A stretch of DNA of 64,000 bases from Phycisphaerae bacterium (GTDB lineage: Bacteria > Planctomycetota > Phycisphaerae > UBA1845 > Fen-1342): the NCBI GenBank assembly GCA_028279405.1, contig JANQNU010000013.1, positions 28,976-92,975 of the forward strand, written 5' to 3'. A model generated the notes under the pieces. The model was not told the DNA's origin. It ran no database searches and worked only from the letters and a program-made list of their open reading frames with translations. Made by a program: the position numbers and the translations under genes. Below, in pieces: positions 43,664-52,844 of the stretch (positions within the stretch are counted from its first letter, which is position 1; each line of letters begins with the position of its first letter).

Positions 43664-44358
43664 CATTGCCATACGAAACAACTCGTTGGCTATCGGTGGA
43701 CGAAAGCCGAAGGACGGACCACTACGCGATCGAGACGATCGGGCTCCCCGGCATCGTGCTGATGGAGAACGCCGGCCGGACAGTCGCGGAGTTCATCCAC
43801 GAGCGCCTGGCGGAGCATGACGGGGCGTCGCGCGTCATGGTTCTTTGCGGGGCAGGGAACAACGGCGGCGACGGATTCGTCGTGGCCCGGCACCTCGCGA
43901 ATGCCGGTGTCGACGTTTGCGCGGCCCTCGCGGTACCGTCCGAACGGCTGGGTGGCGATGCGCGAGCCAACTGGAGCGTGTGGCGCGCACTCGGACACGA
44001 GGTTCGGCGGCACGACGATCGACAGGTCGCGGACGACATTGGGAGCGCCCAGGTGATTGTGGACGCCTTGCTGGGCACGGGCGCGACGGGCGCGCCGCGC
44101 GGTACCATGAAGGACTGGGTGGTGCAGGCCAACGCGGCGTCGGCGCAGCGCGTCGCGATCGACGTCCCCTCCGGGCTCGATGCGGACACCGGACTCGTTC
44201 ACGATCCTTGTTTTCGCGCGGACGCGACCCTGACGATGATCGGGCCGAAGCGCGGGTTCTCGTCGGCCAACGCGCTAAGCGTGCTGGGCGCGGTTGTGCC
44301 GGTGTCGATCGGCGTTCCCGCGACGCTGGAAATTCCGCCGTCAGGCGTTGACAGTTAG
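43660..44358 (+). CDS. nnrE: NAD(P)H-hydrate epimerase
   Basis: 232 residues; the ATG overlaps the stop of the previous gene (ATGA). A YjeF N-terminal domain: LMENAGRTVAEF, VLCGAGNNGGDGFVVARHL, DALLGTGATG and AIDVPSGLDADTG are the signature motifs, including the catalytic Asp of AIDVPSG. It epimerises damaged R-NAD(P)HX so the dehydratase can repair it. The ADP-dependent dehydratase domain found in many bacterial fusions is absent here. Confidence 0.95.
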   Translation: MTLPYETTRWLSVDESRRTDHYAIETIGLPGIVLMENAGRTVAEFIHERLAEHDGASRVMVLCGAGNNGGDGFVVARHLANAGVDVCAALAVPSERLGGDARANWSVWRALGHEVRRHDDRQVADDIGSAQVIVDALLGTGATGAPRGTMKDWVVQANAASAQRVAIDVPSGLDADTGLVHDPCFRADATLTMIGPKRGFSSANALSVLGAVVPVSIGVPATLEIPPSGVDS

Positions 44359-44375
44359 GTATTTGTTTGTAGGAT
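44348..44375 (+). promoter_or_regulatory. recA promoter
   Basis: TTGACA (44348-44353), 16 bases, TAGGAT (44370-44375). It overlaps the end of nnrE and would give a leader of about 44 bases before recA. I see no LexA-type palindrome over it. Confidence 0.55.
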
Positions 44376-44425
44376 GAGGGTGTCGCTGAGAGGAACCGAT
44401 CGAGGCATTTCAGGAGAACAAAACG

Positions 44426-45613
44426 ATGGCGGCACCCCGGGAAGACAACCGCGAGGCGAATCGCGAAACGGCACTGCGAAGCGCGATCGCGCAGATCGAA
44501 AAATCATACGGCAAAGGTACGATCATGTACCTCGGCGACACCGGCAAGCCGGTGGATGGCGTTTCGACGGGTGCGATCTCGCTTGATCTGGCGCTGGGCG
44601 GGGGTGGAATTCCGCGGGGGCGCGTGATCGAAGTCTACGGGCCCGAGTCGTCCGGCAAGACGACGCTGACGCTGCACATTATTGCCGAAGCGCAACGGGC
44701 CGGAGGAGCGTCGGCGTTCATCGACGCCGAGCATGCATTCAATCCCTCCTGGGCGAAGCGAATCGGGGTCAATCTGGAAGAGCTGCTCGTCAATCAGCCT
44801 TCGAGCGGAGAGGAGGCGCTCGAGATCTGCGAAATGCTGGTGCGATCGAATGCGCTGGACGTGATCGTCGTGGACTCGGTTGCGGCGTTGGTTCCGCGAC
44901 AGGAGTTGGAAGGTCAGATGGGGGATTCGCAGGTCGGATTGCAGGCTCGGCTCATGAGTCAGGCGATGCGCAAGCTTACTGGTGTTGCCAACAAGAGCCG
45001 CACGAGCGTGATCTTCATCAACCAGATTCGCGAGAAGATCGGGGTCATGTACGGTAGTCCGGAGACGACGCCCGGCGGGCGGGCGCTGAAATTCTACAGC
45101 TCGGTTCGGGTCGACGTTCGCCGAATCGGTCAGATCAAGGACAGCGACATGGTTGTCGGCAACCGCATCCGTGTGCGGGTCGTGAAGAACAAGGTAGCGC
45201 CGCCGTTCCGTGAGACGGAGCTGGACATCCTGTTCGACTCCGGGATCAGTCGAGAGAGCGATTTGATCGATCTGGCTTCGAGTTGTGGCGTGGTCGAGCG
45301 GGCGGGCACTTGGTACAGCTACGGCGAGACGCGTCTGGGCCAAGGGCGCGAGAACGCCCGACAGTTCTTGAAAGACAATCCGGATATGGCCCAGGAAATC
45401 CGTGAAAAGGTATTGGACGCGAAGCTGCCGAAGCCTGAGCAGGCGAAGAAGCCTGAGGATGCGAAGAAGGCGGACGCATCGTCGGCGTCCACGGATAGCA
45501 AGGGCGCCGCGGGAGCGTCACGGTCCGACAATGGGATGGTCAAGAGTGGTCGCAAGGCCGCCATCCCGGTGACGAAGCGACCTGCGTCCCGTGCGGCGTC
45601 CCGTAACAAATGA
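44426..45613 (+). CDS. recA: RecA recombinase
   Basis: 395 residues. ATP-dependent strand-exchange protein for recombination and SOS. Core about 15-335 with [15 protein letters not shown], Walker [25 protein letters not shown] (QPDTGEQALEI in most RecA), [37 protein letters not shown] region, [24 protein letters not shown]. The DAEHA stretch continues as [11 protein letters not shown] where LDPxYAxxLGV is usual, a conservative drift. The last 60 residues are a Lys/Ala/Ser-rich tail, longer and more basic than the acidic tail of E. coli RecA. Confidence 0.98.
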   Translation: MAAPREDNREANRETALRSAIAQIEKSYGKGTIMYLGDTGKPVDGVSTGAISLDLALGGGGIPRGRVIEVYGPESSGKTTLTLHIIAEAQRAGGASAFIDAEHAFNPSWAKRIGVNLEELLVNQPSSGEEALEICEMLVRSNALDVIVVDSVAALVPRQELEGQMGDSQVGLQARLMSQAMRKLTGVANKSRTSVIFINQIREKIGVMYGSPETTPGGRALKFYSSVRVDVRRIGQIKDSDMVVGNRIRVRVVKNKVAPPFRETELDILFDSGISRESDLIDLASSCGVVERAGTWYSYGETRLGQGRENARQFLKDNPDMAQEIREKVLDAKLPKPEQAKKPEDAKKADASSASTDSKGAAGASRSDNGMVKSGRKAAIPVTKRPASRAASRNK

Positions 45614-45618
45614 TCTCC

Positions 45619-45649
45619 ATGGGGCTATAGGGGGGATAGCCCCATTTTT
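45619..45649 (+). terminator. intrinsic terminator after recA
   Basis: A perfect 10-bp stem (ATGGGGCTAT with ATAGCCCCAT) closes a 7-base G-rich loop and is followed by TTTT. It begins 6 bases after the recA stop. Confidence 0.85.
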
Positions 45650-45829
45650 CGGGGTGTTATTGGCCCCGGCTCCATCCTTGCACGAAAAGCGAGTAGAGCA
45701 AGGTTCCCGCTCAATCGGGCGGGAACGTGGTGATGTGCGCATCGTGTGCGCTGTCGACGATTCGTCGTAGGGCGGATGTATGGCAGCAGCATTCGAGAGG
45801 CGCCTACTCGGCACGCAAGGATACTGGCT

Positions 45830-46969
45830 ATGAGAGCGACGTTTGGGACGGGTCCGCAGGTATCGCGTACGTGGCTGGCGGTTGTTGTCATTGTAACGGT
45901 GTGCGCCGCGCCGCTTGGGGCGGATGAGCGCCGGCGGGGTATGGCAAATGTCGATGAGACGGCACTCATTACGTTGGAGCAGACGTTCGCGGCCGTTTTG
46001 CAGGACGTTGAGCCGTCGGTGGTAAGTCTGCGTGTTCGGCGTGAGGCAGAGGCGCGGTTGGACGTCGATGGCAAGTCCGGCCTGTTGCGTCAGGCGGTGA
46101 TGGTCAATGGCAGCGGGACGATCATTCGCCGTGACGGTTTGATCTTGACCAATGAGCACGTCGTCCGAGATGCGACGCGAGTTGATGTCACGTTGCATGA
46201 CGGTCGCGTCTTTCCCGGCACCGTGGTCGGGACAGACGCTCGGGCGGATCTGGCGGTGCTTCGAATTCAGTCGCGCGATTTGGTTGCCGCGCAGATCGCG
46301 AAGACGGATCAGCTGGCGCGTGGACAGTGGACGCTTGCGGTGGGCAATCCGTTCGGTCTTGCGGAAGATGGTCGGTTTTCGGTCTCAACGGGCGTGATCG
46401 CGAATTTGGGTCGGCGGTTGCCTGGACTGGGTGAGAAGGACGACCGATTCTATCACAACATGATTCAGACGACAGCGGTGATCAATCCTGGCAATTCGGG
46501 CGGGCCGCTCTTCAACCTTCGTGGCGAGTTGATCGGCGTTGTCACTGCGATGCATACGCGGCTCGGTACGGACGAAGGCGCCGGCTTTGCGGTACCGCTT
46601 TCGTCCCGAAAGCGCAAGATCGTTCGAATGCTGGCGGCCGGGCAATCGATCGAGTACGGCTACATCGGGCTCGCGGTGCAGGAGAAGGATCCCGGGCGCA
46701 AACGAGGGGTTGCGGTGGTGTCGGTTGAGAGCGACGGGCCGGCGGAACGGGCTGGTATTCGGGCCGGTGATGTCGTGACCGCGATCGAATCGACGCCGGT
46801 CGTCGATCCGCCGCAGTTGGCGGGTATGGTGGGTGAGACGCCGGTTGGCGACACGATTCGGTTGTCGATCCGTCGTGCCGGGCGAGATCGCGTAGTGCCG
46901 GTTGTCGCGGACCGTCGAACGCCGAAGCGTGTCTCGTTGTTGCGCGATGGTGCTGCTCGCGGCGATTAG
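45830..46969 (+). CDS. HtrA/DegP-like periplasmic serine protease with one PDZ domain
   Basis: 379 residues from ATG 45830 (AAGG upstream; frame open to 45746). A signal peptide or anchor covers about 1-31. The trypsin-like domain has the triad His110 (LTNEHVV), Asp140 (ADLAVLRI) and Ser223 (GNSGGPL). One PDZ domain follows (about 275-365; GIRAGDVVTAIESTPV). HtrA proteins degrade or refold damaged envelope proteins. One PDZ domain instead of two places it with the DegS/HtrA-short forms. Independent gene after the recA terminator. Confidence 0.94.
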   Translation: MRATFGTGPQVSRTWLAVVVIVTVCAAPLGADERRRGMANVDETALITLEQTFAAVLQDVEPSVVSLRVRREAEARLDVDGKSGLLRQAVMVNGSGTIIRRDGLILTNEHVVRDATRVDVTLHDGRVFPGTVVGTDARADLAVLRIQSRDLVAAQIAKTDQLARGQWTLAVGNPFGLAEDGRFSVSTGVIANLGRRLPGLGEKDDRFYHNMIQTTAVINPGNSGGPLFNLRGELIGVVTAMHTRLGTDEGAGFAVPLSSRKRKIVRMLAAGQSIEYGYIGLAVQEKDPGRKRGVAVVSVESDGPAERAGIRAGDVVTAIESTPVVDPPQLAGMVGETPVGDTIRLSIRRAGRDRVVPVVADRRTPKRVSLLRDGAARGD

Positions 46970-47125
46970 CCAGCCGTGTACCGGCGCCGCCGTGGCAAGA
47001 AAAGAACGCCGAGCGGTCCGAACCGTCGGCGTTTCATTTTGGCGCGATCTGTTGGGTTGGCCGTTTTGGCGGCGGCAGTGCGTCGAGTCATGCACCGGGC
47101 CGCGCTAACGTCCGAGGACGGTGGC

Positions 47126-47449
47126 TTACACCATGTCCTTCAGGCCCTTTAGCGGTCGAACCTTGACGACCTTGCGGGCCGGCTTGGCTTTGACGTGCAT
47201 GGTCTCGCCCGGGTTGAACGGATCAGGGCGTGTATGTGCCTTGACCGCGGGCTTCTTTTGCACGGTGATCTTCATCAGGCCGGGCACCTGAAACATCCCG
47301 GGGCCTCGGCCGGACAGGTCTTTCTTGATCATCGTGTTGATGCTGTCGAACACGAGCGAGACCTGCTTACGGGTCAGGCCGGTGTCGTCGGCGATCTGCG
47401 AGTAAACTTCGGACTTCGTTCGGGCTTTTGCGGGGGCGGATTTGGCCAT
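47126..47449 (-). CDS. HU-like DNA-binding protein
   Basis: 107 residues from ATG 47449, preceded by GGAGG and AAGG (an upstream in-frame ATG at 47494 is less likely). An HU/IHF fold with TKSEVYSQIADDTGLTRKQVSLVFDSINTMI at the start, a divergent arm (GRGPGMFQVPGLMKITVQKKPAVKA, here given in parts) and a basic tail (KAKPARKVVKVRPLKGLKDMV). Planctomycetes carry this extended HU-like type. Probably a nucleoid protein. Confidence 0.88.
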   Translation of the reverse strand: MAKSAPAKARTKSEVYSQIADDTGLTRKQVSLVFDSINTMIKKDLSGRGPGMFQVPGLMKITVQKKPAVKAHTRPDPFNPGETMHVKAKPARKVVKVRPLKGLKDMV

Positions 47450-47641
47450 CCTTGCCGTCCTCCACGTGCGGTAGCGCGTTTCGCGTTTGCACACGTTGCT
47501 CTAGGGGTTCTGTTCTGTCGTGGCACGCTTTCGGTCTTGCAGGGGTCTGACTCGACCATCGGCCAATCGCCGAAAACCCCTGCATTTGCAGTACTTTTCG
47601 CCGGTCCACGATCGTCCGTCAAGGGCCAAAGAACATTTGCG

Positions 47642-47663
47642 CCCTATTTTTTAGGGGTTTTTT
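47642..47663 (+). other. short hairpin with T-run
   Basis: CCCTA-TTTTT-TAGGG followed by G and TTTTTT. On the plus strand it looks like a minimal terminator, but no plus-strand gene ends here; both neighbours are on the minus strand. It lies in the AT-rich 273-base gap upstream of the HU-like gene. Confidence 0.3.
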
Positions 47664-47722
47664 GCTCTTTTTGGCGATTTTTCACCCGAAATTGGGCGTT
47701 TTCGGGCGGAGCGGCGTTGAAT

Positions 47723-48841
47723 TCAGGAGGCACCGCCAGGTGCTGGTTCGTTGTTGATCAGGTCCACCATTCGTCTGAGCAGGCCGTAACTGCGACGGTC
47801 GAAGTGCATTCTCAGGCGCGGCTTCGCCGGGTATTCGCCGTCCTCGTCGGGGTGCGCCGGCCCTTGTTCGATCCGGCCCGAGTGGAGAATCTGGCTGGCA
47901 TACTCATCGTTGATTCGCTCGAGGGTGGCGTCGCTGATGGGGCGTTCGAGTCGAAACACGAGGTCCTTGCCGACGTAGCGGTTCGAGTGATGCACGCGGT
48001 AGAACCGCGCGACTTCGTCCACGGCCGACTCGACCGAGTCCGCGATATGGAACAGGTGCAGGTCTTCCGGGCTGATCATGCCGGTCTCGAGCAGTTCGGC
48101 GCGCACGTACGTTTCCCAATGTGGCCAGTAGGTTCCATTGGGCTGTTCGAGCATGACGATCGGCACGAGTGCCGCTTTGCCGGTTTGCACGAGGGTAAGC
48201 GCTTCGAAGCCTTCGTCCTGGGTGCCGAACCCGCCGGGGAAGAGAGCGATTGCCGATGCTTCCTTGAGGAACATGACCTTGCGCGTAAAAAAGTAGCGGA
48301 AGTTCACCAGTTTGTCATCGTCGGCAATGATATCGTTCGTTTTCTGTTCGAAAGGCAGTCGGATCGCGACGCCGAAGCTGGCCTCGCGTCCGGCGCCGCC
48401 GTGGCCGGCTTTCATGATGCCGTCGCCGGCGCCGGTAATCACCATCCAGCCGGCGGCACACATTTGTCGAGCGAAGTCGACGCAGGTTAGGTAGTTCGGG
48501 TGGTCTTCCGGCGTTCGGCTCGATCCGAAGATGCTGATCTTCCGCGTATCGCGGAAGGGGGCGAACACCTTGAATGCGTAGCGTAGCTCAGCCAGCGAGC
48601 GGTGGACGAGTTTGACGTCGCCGCGATTGGCGTCGTCGCGCGCCAGGCGGCAGACCGTGACCAAGATATCCTGATAAAGATCTTGGTTCGGTCCGACCAG
48701 CCACTGGTCTGCAAAGTCCTCGATGGCCTGATCGCGGCCGCTGGTTGGTCTCGGAATCTCGCCCACGGCAAAGGCTCCTCTCGTTTGGTTTGCCTGTGTC
48801 GGTGATCGCCTCCGTGACGCGCCGTCGCAGGCGTCGCTCAT
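47723..48841 (-). CDS. LOG-family (lysine decarboxylase-like) protein
   Basis: 372 residues. A Rossmann-like LOG/SLOG fold: KISIFGSSRTPEDHPNY (about 101-117), VITGAGDGIMKAGHGGA (about 134-150) and the nucleotide-binding PGGFGTQDEGFEAL (202-215). LOG proteins are nucleotide 5'-monophosphate phosphoribohydrolases. The added N-terminal (about 100) and C-terminal (about 90) regions make it larger than cytokinin-activating LOG (about 190) and nearer to the PpnN class, which adjusts nucleotide pools. No neighbour in an operon. Confidence 0.88.
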   Translation of the reverse strand: MSDACDGASRRRSPTQANQTRGAFAVGEIPRPTSGRDQAIEDFADQWLVGPNQDLYQDILVTVCRLARDDANRGDVKLVHRSLAELRYAFKVFAPFRDTRKISIFGSSRTPEDHPNYLTCVDFARQMCAAGWMVITGAGDGIMKAGHGGAGREASFGVAIRLPFEQKTNDIIADDDKLVNFRYFFTRKVMFLKEASAIALFPGGFGTQDEGFEALTLVQTGKAALVPIVMLEQPNGTYWPHWETYVRAELLETGMISPEDLHLFHIADSVESAVDEVARFYRVHHSNRYVGKDLVFRLERPISDATLERINDEYASQILHSGRIEQGPAHPDEDGEYPAKPRLRMHFDRRSYGLLRRMVDLINNEPAPGGAS

Positions 48842-49280
48842 AGTACAGACGGACGGCGTTGGTGTGAAACCCGCCAGTTCCGGGCGGAGGGCGCAAGCCG
48901 GTTCTTAATCGGGATCGGCTGCCAGGGTCGGCCATTTTCGGGTGGTCGAGTCGCGTCCCCGACCGAAGATTCTGCGTTTTCGCGCGAATAACGAATATGG
49001 AGTGGGCCCCTGCGCTTCGTTGACATGGACGGCGCAGGCCGTAGCATCGCGAGTTGGAGCGGGTTTGTGCCCGCGCGTCGTACGCCCCGGACGACCTTGG
49101 CAGGAGGGGCTCGGCAGGAGGTCGGTGGTGCAGTGGCCGGCCCACATCCGGTGTGTTGTGGACTGCGTGACGTGGAACTGCAGATACGTTGCGACCAAAA
49201 CGGTACGAGGGCCGCTACGAGTCTGACGACCGTGTACTAGTCGGGGACTTTGGCGCGGACCTGGCTCGGGCGGTGGGTGT
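48842..49280. other. 439-base gap: no gene seen
   Basis: Several short frames exist on both strands, but none has a ribosome site together with a believable composition. The region separates the divergent LOG-family and glycosyltransferase genes, so it must hold their promoters, though I see no well-spaced -35/-10 pair. Confidence 0.5.
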
Positions 49281-50822
49281 ATGGAGACGACGATCCTCGT
49301 GTGTCGGGTTGCCCTTTGGGCGTACTACCTCGTCCTGGGGATGCTCTGCGTCTACGGTGCACACCGGCTCTTTCTGGTCTGGATGTTCTATCGCGTCCGC
49401 ATGCGGGGGCCGTCGCCTGTCGGTCGTTTCGGTGATCTGCCGGCGGTCACGGTTCAGTTGCCGATGTTCAACGAGCGGCTGGTGGCGGAGCGGGTTATCG
49501 AGTCGGCGTGTCGCCTGGATTATCCACGCGAGAAGCTCGAGATTCAGGTTCTGGATGATTCGACCGACGAGACGCAGCAGATCGCGCGATCCACGGTGGA
49601 GCGGTTTCGGAATGAGGGATTCCGGATAGCGTACTTGCATCGGGCGGATCGTACAGGCTACAAGGCAGGGGCCCTTGAGGCGGGGCTGGCGGTCGCGACG
49701 GGGGAGTACGTTGCGGTGTTCGATGCCGATTTTTTGCCGCCGCCGACATTCCTGAAGGACACGATTCACTATTTTATGGAACCGCAAATCGGGATGGTTC
49801 AGGCGCGGTGGGAGCACTTGAACCGTTCGGATTCGCTCCTGACCACGACCCAGGCCATGCTGCTCGACGGTCACTTTATGATCGAGCATACCGCCCGCAA
49901 CCGGAGCGGGCGTTACATGAGCTTCAACGGGACAGCGGGTATTTGGCGCAAGCAGACGATCTGCGACGCCGGCGGGTGGCAGCACGACACGCTCACGGAG
50001 GATCTCGATCTTTCCTACCGCGCTCAGCTTCGCGGATGGAAGTTCGTGTTCCTGCCGCAGATCACTGCCCCGGCGGAGTTGCCGCCGGAGATGAATGCGT
50101 TCAAGGCGCAGCAGCATCGGTGGACCAAGGGTGGAGCCCAAACGTGTGCGAAGCTCCTGCCGGCGGTGCTGGGTTCGGCACCTGATTGGCGGATCAAGCT
50201 CGAGGCGATCTTTCATTTGACGAGTTGCGTCGCGTACGTGCTGATGGTGCTGCTGACGTTGCTGATCGGCCCGGCGTTGTGGGCGAAGATGGTGCTGCCG
50301 AGTTCGCCGCGCGGTTTGTGGATGACACTCTTCGAGATGTTGTTGTTCGTGGTGGGTTTCGGATCGGCGACCGCGTTTTACATCGTGGGGCAGATTCAAC
50401 TGCGCCGTGGCTGGTGGAACACCCTGGTGCACCTACCGGGGCTGATGGCCGTGGGGGTCGGGATTGCGTTCAACAATGCGTTGGCAACGCTCGATGGGTT
50501 CTTCGGTTCGACCGGCGAATTCGTCCGGACGCCGAAGTTCGGCGACCAGCAGCAGAAGGGTGGCGCGCCTGGTGGTGCGCTGGCCGGCTTGCGGGGTCGC
50601 AAACGCTGGCAAATGTGGGCCGAGCTGCTGATCGGCTGCTATTTGATATTATGGATGATCAGTTTCGCCTTCATGGATGGCTGGTTCTCGCGCGTCTCGG
50701 CGGCGCTGCCGTTCATGTTGATGTTCACCGCGGGGTACCTCTACGTGGCGTGGAAGACGATTGAGCCGCACCTGCAACGGTCGCGACCCGAGTCGGCGAC
50801 GGCGACGGTCGCACGACCCTGA
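49281..50822 (+). CDS. membrane glycosyltransferase family 2 (cellulose synthase-like)
   Basis: 513 residues. One N-terminal membrane segment (about 5-35), then a GT2 catalytic domain with LPMFNERLVAERVIES, DDSTDET, the DxD motif DAD (in VFDADFLPP), TEDLDLSYR and the processive QQHRW motif. Four or five membrane segments follow (about 310-510). The family synthesises beta-linked glycans while threading them through the membrane; this type is often annotated as CESA-like or beta-mannan/glucan synthase. No PilZ domain. Exact polymer unknown. Confidence 0.93.
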   Translation: METTILVCRVALWAYYLVLGMLCVYGAHRLFLVWMFYRVRMRGPSPVGRFGDLPAVTVQLPMFNERLVAERVIESACRLDYPREKLEIQVLDDSTDETQQIARSTVERFRNEGFRIAYLHRADRTGYKAGALEAGLAVATGEYVAVFDADFLPPPTFLKDTIHYFMEPQIGMVQARWEHLNRSDSLLTTTQAMLLDGHFMIEHTARNRSGRYMSFNGTAGIWRKQTICDAGGWQHDTLTEDLDLSYRAQLRGWKFVFLPQITAPAELPPEMNAFKAQQHRWTKGGAQTCAKLLPAVLGSAPDWRIKLEAIFHLTSCVAYVLMVLLTLLIGPALWAKMVLPSSPRGLWMTLFEMLLFVVGFGSATAFYIVGQIQLRRGWWNTLVHLPGLMAVGVGIAFNNALATLDGFFGSTGEFVRTPKFGDQQQKGGAPGGALAGLRGRKRWQMWAELLIGCYLILWMISFAFMDGWFSRVSAALPFMLMFTAGYLYVAWKTIEPHLQRSRPESATATVARP

Positions 50823-51047
50823 GTGCCGGCGCGCGTCCGCCGGAACTGGAAATGGGTGGGTGTGCACTTCAGCGCCGGAAGAAACCAGTCGAATCGACGA
50901 ATACCGACAATGAGGCCGGGTTACGTGGTCGCTATGGGAAGTGGCCGAATTTGTAATTACGGCGGTTGACGGAAACGAGTACACTCCAGATGCAGGTGAT
51001 TGGCCTGGTGCTTTGACCGACCGGGCCGACCGTTTGAGGGAGCAGCG

Positions 51048-51461
51048 ATGGATTCGCCGACTTCGGGGATTCTCGGACGTGTGGGTGAGAAGGTGCTCAC
51101 CGGGATCATCTTCGCGCTGCTGATCGTGCTGGCGGTGGGCGTCTATCGCATGGGACCGGAGGCGCGCGGCGCGATCATCAGCGGAATCGGACGAACGCTG
51201 GTGTGGATCGGGATCGCCGCGTTGTTGCCGTGGAGTGTCCGGCTTTTCATCCGTCGCCTGATCGAGATCGGGCAGAACTGGGTCGGGCTGGCGTTGATTA
51301 CCGGGCTGACCGTCATCGACGTGGTCGTCGGGCTCATTCTGATCGGTGGATTGCCGGCTGGTGGCTGGGGCTGGTTCTCGGCCGTTACGGCTTTGGGCAT
51401 CGTGGCAACGTATAATTACCTGGTGTGCGAGTATCTGGCGGACCGCCACGGGAGCTTGTAG
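51048..51461 (+). CDS. four-helix membrane protein heading the ESCRT-III-like operon
   Basis: 137 residues from ATG 51048 with GAGGGAG just upstream (frame open to 51000). Four hydrophobic segments (about 16-33, 46-62, 78-100, 106-124) and short loops; no recognised family. It precedes the kinase gene by 41 bases on the same strand, so it is probably in the same transcript and may be the membrane partner of this system (inference). Confidence 0.7.
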   Translation: MDSPTSGILGRVGEKVLTGIIFALLIVLAVGVYRMGPEARGAIISGIGRTLVWIGIAALLPWSVRLFIRRLIEIGQNWVGLALITGLTVIDVVVGLILIGGLPAGGWGWFSAVTALGIVATYNYLVCEYLADRHGSL

Positions 51462-51502
51462 CGGGTCGTTTGGAGGAGGGCCGTCGAGAGGACGGGTCGA
51501 GT

Positions 51503-52567
51503 ATGAGCCAGTATCAACCGGGAATGCGAGTTAGCGAGTACAAGCTCGAAGAGCAGCTTGGCGCGGGAACGTTCGGTGAGGTCTGGCGTGCGCGTCATCA
51601 TGTCTGGCAGGATGACGAGGTCGCGATCAAGCTGCCGACCCAGCCTGACTATGTCCGTTATCTGCAGCGCGAGGGGTTGGTTGTACACGGGCTGCGGCAC
51701 AAGAACATCGTGCGGGTCATGGGGATGGACCCGTATGCGGAGCATCCATACCTGACGATGGAACTGGTCAAAGGGCCTTCGTTGCGTGGCGTGCTGAACG
51801 AGTCGCCGGGCGGATTGCCGATCGATGCGACGCGAACCATCCTGCAGGGCATTCTTCGCGGGCTGATCGCTGCGCACGAGGCGAACGTTGTCCATCGCGA
51901 CCTGAAGCCGGGGAACATCCTGCTACACCTCGACGGGCGGCCGCTCGATGCCGTCGCGATTGACGACGTCAAGGTGGTCGACTTCGGATTGGGGCTGAGC
52001 CACGGTGAGACGTTGCGGTCGATAGCGCAATCCGCTTCCCTGGCGCGCGAAGACTCCCTGGTGGGAACGGTAGCCTACATGGCCCCCGAGGTGCGCGACG
52101 GGAGCCGTGATCCCGACGCTCGAAGCGATTTGTATGCGGTTGGCGTGATCCTGTTCGAGATGCTGGTCGGCGAGCGTCCGGCCGGGGTTGATTTGCCGAC
52201 GTCGGTTCGGGCGGACCTGCCGAAGGCGGTCGACGAGATCTTTCGCCGGTTCTATTCGCGTTACGACAAACGTTTCGAATCCGCGCGTGCCGCGTTGCAG
52301 GAGGTCGAGGCCCGCCTCAGCCATGGGGCGCGGGTCGTGCCGCCACCGCCGCCGCCGATTGTTTCGCGACCGGTGAACCGACCGGCGCCGACCGCTCGGC
52401 GTTGCGCGTGCGGCAACGCGTGCGATCCGGACGACCAGTTCTGCGTGATGTGCGGCAAGACGCTTGTCGACGAGGTTCGCCGTTGCCCGGCCTGCCAGGC
52501 GTATCCGGGTCCGGACGACAACTTCTGCATCCTCTGTGGTGCGTCGCTGCCGGCGTTGAAGGAGTAG
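51503..52567 (+). CDS. Ser/Thr protein kinase with two C-terminal zinc ribbons
   Basis: 354 residues from ATG 51503 (frame open to 51425). The kinase domain covers about 13-285: LGAGTFGEVW (19-28), Lys43 (VAIK), HRDLKPGN with Asp133, DFG Asp160, TVAYMAPEV; all catalytic residues are present. A Pro-rich hinge (PPPPPP) leads to two zinc ribbons: CAC...FCVMC (C301, C303, C314, C317) and CPAC...FCILC (C328, C331, C342, C345). There is no membrane segment. It sits directly before a membrane zinc-ribbon protein (4 bases apart) and three ESCRT-III-like genes, which are its likely substrates or partners (inference). Confidence 0.95.
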   Translation: MSQYQPGMRVSEYKLEEQLGAGTFGEVWRARHHVWQDDEVAIKLPTQPDYVRYLQREGLVVHGLRHKNIVRVMGMDPYAEHPYLTMELVKGPSLRGVLNESPGGLPIDATRTILQGILRGLIAAHEANVVHRDLKPGNILLHLDGRPLDAVAIDDVKVVDFGLGLSHGETLRSIAQSASLAREDSLVGTVAYMAPEVRDGSRDPDARSDLYAVGVILFEMLVGERPAGVDLPTSVRADLPKAVDEIFRRFYSRYDKRFESARAALQEVEARLSHGARVVPPPPPPIVSRPVNRPAPTARRCACGNACDPDDQFCVMCGKTLVDEVRRCPACQAYPGPDDNFCILCGASLPALKE

Positions 52568-52571
52568 CCGG

Positions 52572-52844
52572 ATGTTGCTGAACGGTCAGGTAGTCGTCTG
52601 GTTCGGCGGCCTCGTTGTTTTCGGATTCGTCGGCCTACTTTTCTTTGGTCTGCTGGTCATGATCAGGGTGATCACGACCACCTTTCGGAGCGAACACGGA
52701 ATCCGTGCCGGTGATCACGGCGATCAGGGACGGCAGATCCACTGTTCTCGGAAGGAGTGCGGTCACCTCAACCCGGGCCATGCCCGATTCTGCGGCCGCT
52801 GCGGCAAGCGCCTGAACCTGTTTGACGTTGATACCTATGGATGA
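52572..52844 (+). CDS. membrane-anchored zinc-ribbon protein
   Basis: 90 residues. One membrane helix (about 7-31) and a cytoplasmic zinc ribbon with C58, C63, C74 and C77 (CSRKEC...FCGRC). It starts 4 bases after the kinase stop and overlaps the next gene by 8 bases, so it is translationally coupled. The ribbon resembles those at the kinase end, suggesting that the two proteins share a binding partner or assemble together at the membrane. Confidence 0.82.
   Translation: MLLNGQVVVWFGGLVVFGFVGLLFFGLLVMIRVITTTFRSEHGIRAGDHGDQGRQIHCSRKECGHLNPGHARFCGRCGKRLNLFDVDTYG

Noticed and set aside
44376..44425. LexA/SOS box before recA
   Set aside because: No CTG-N10-CAG or GAAC-N4-GTTC-type palindrome is seen between the promoter and the start; planctomycete LexA sites may differ, so I make no call.
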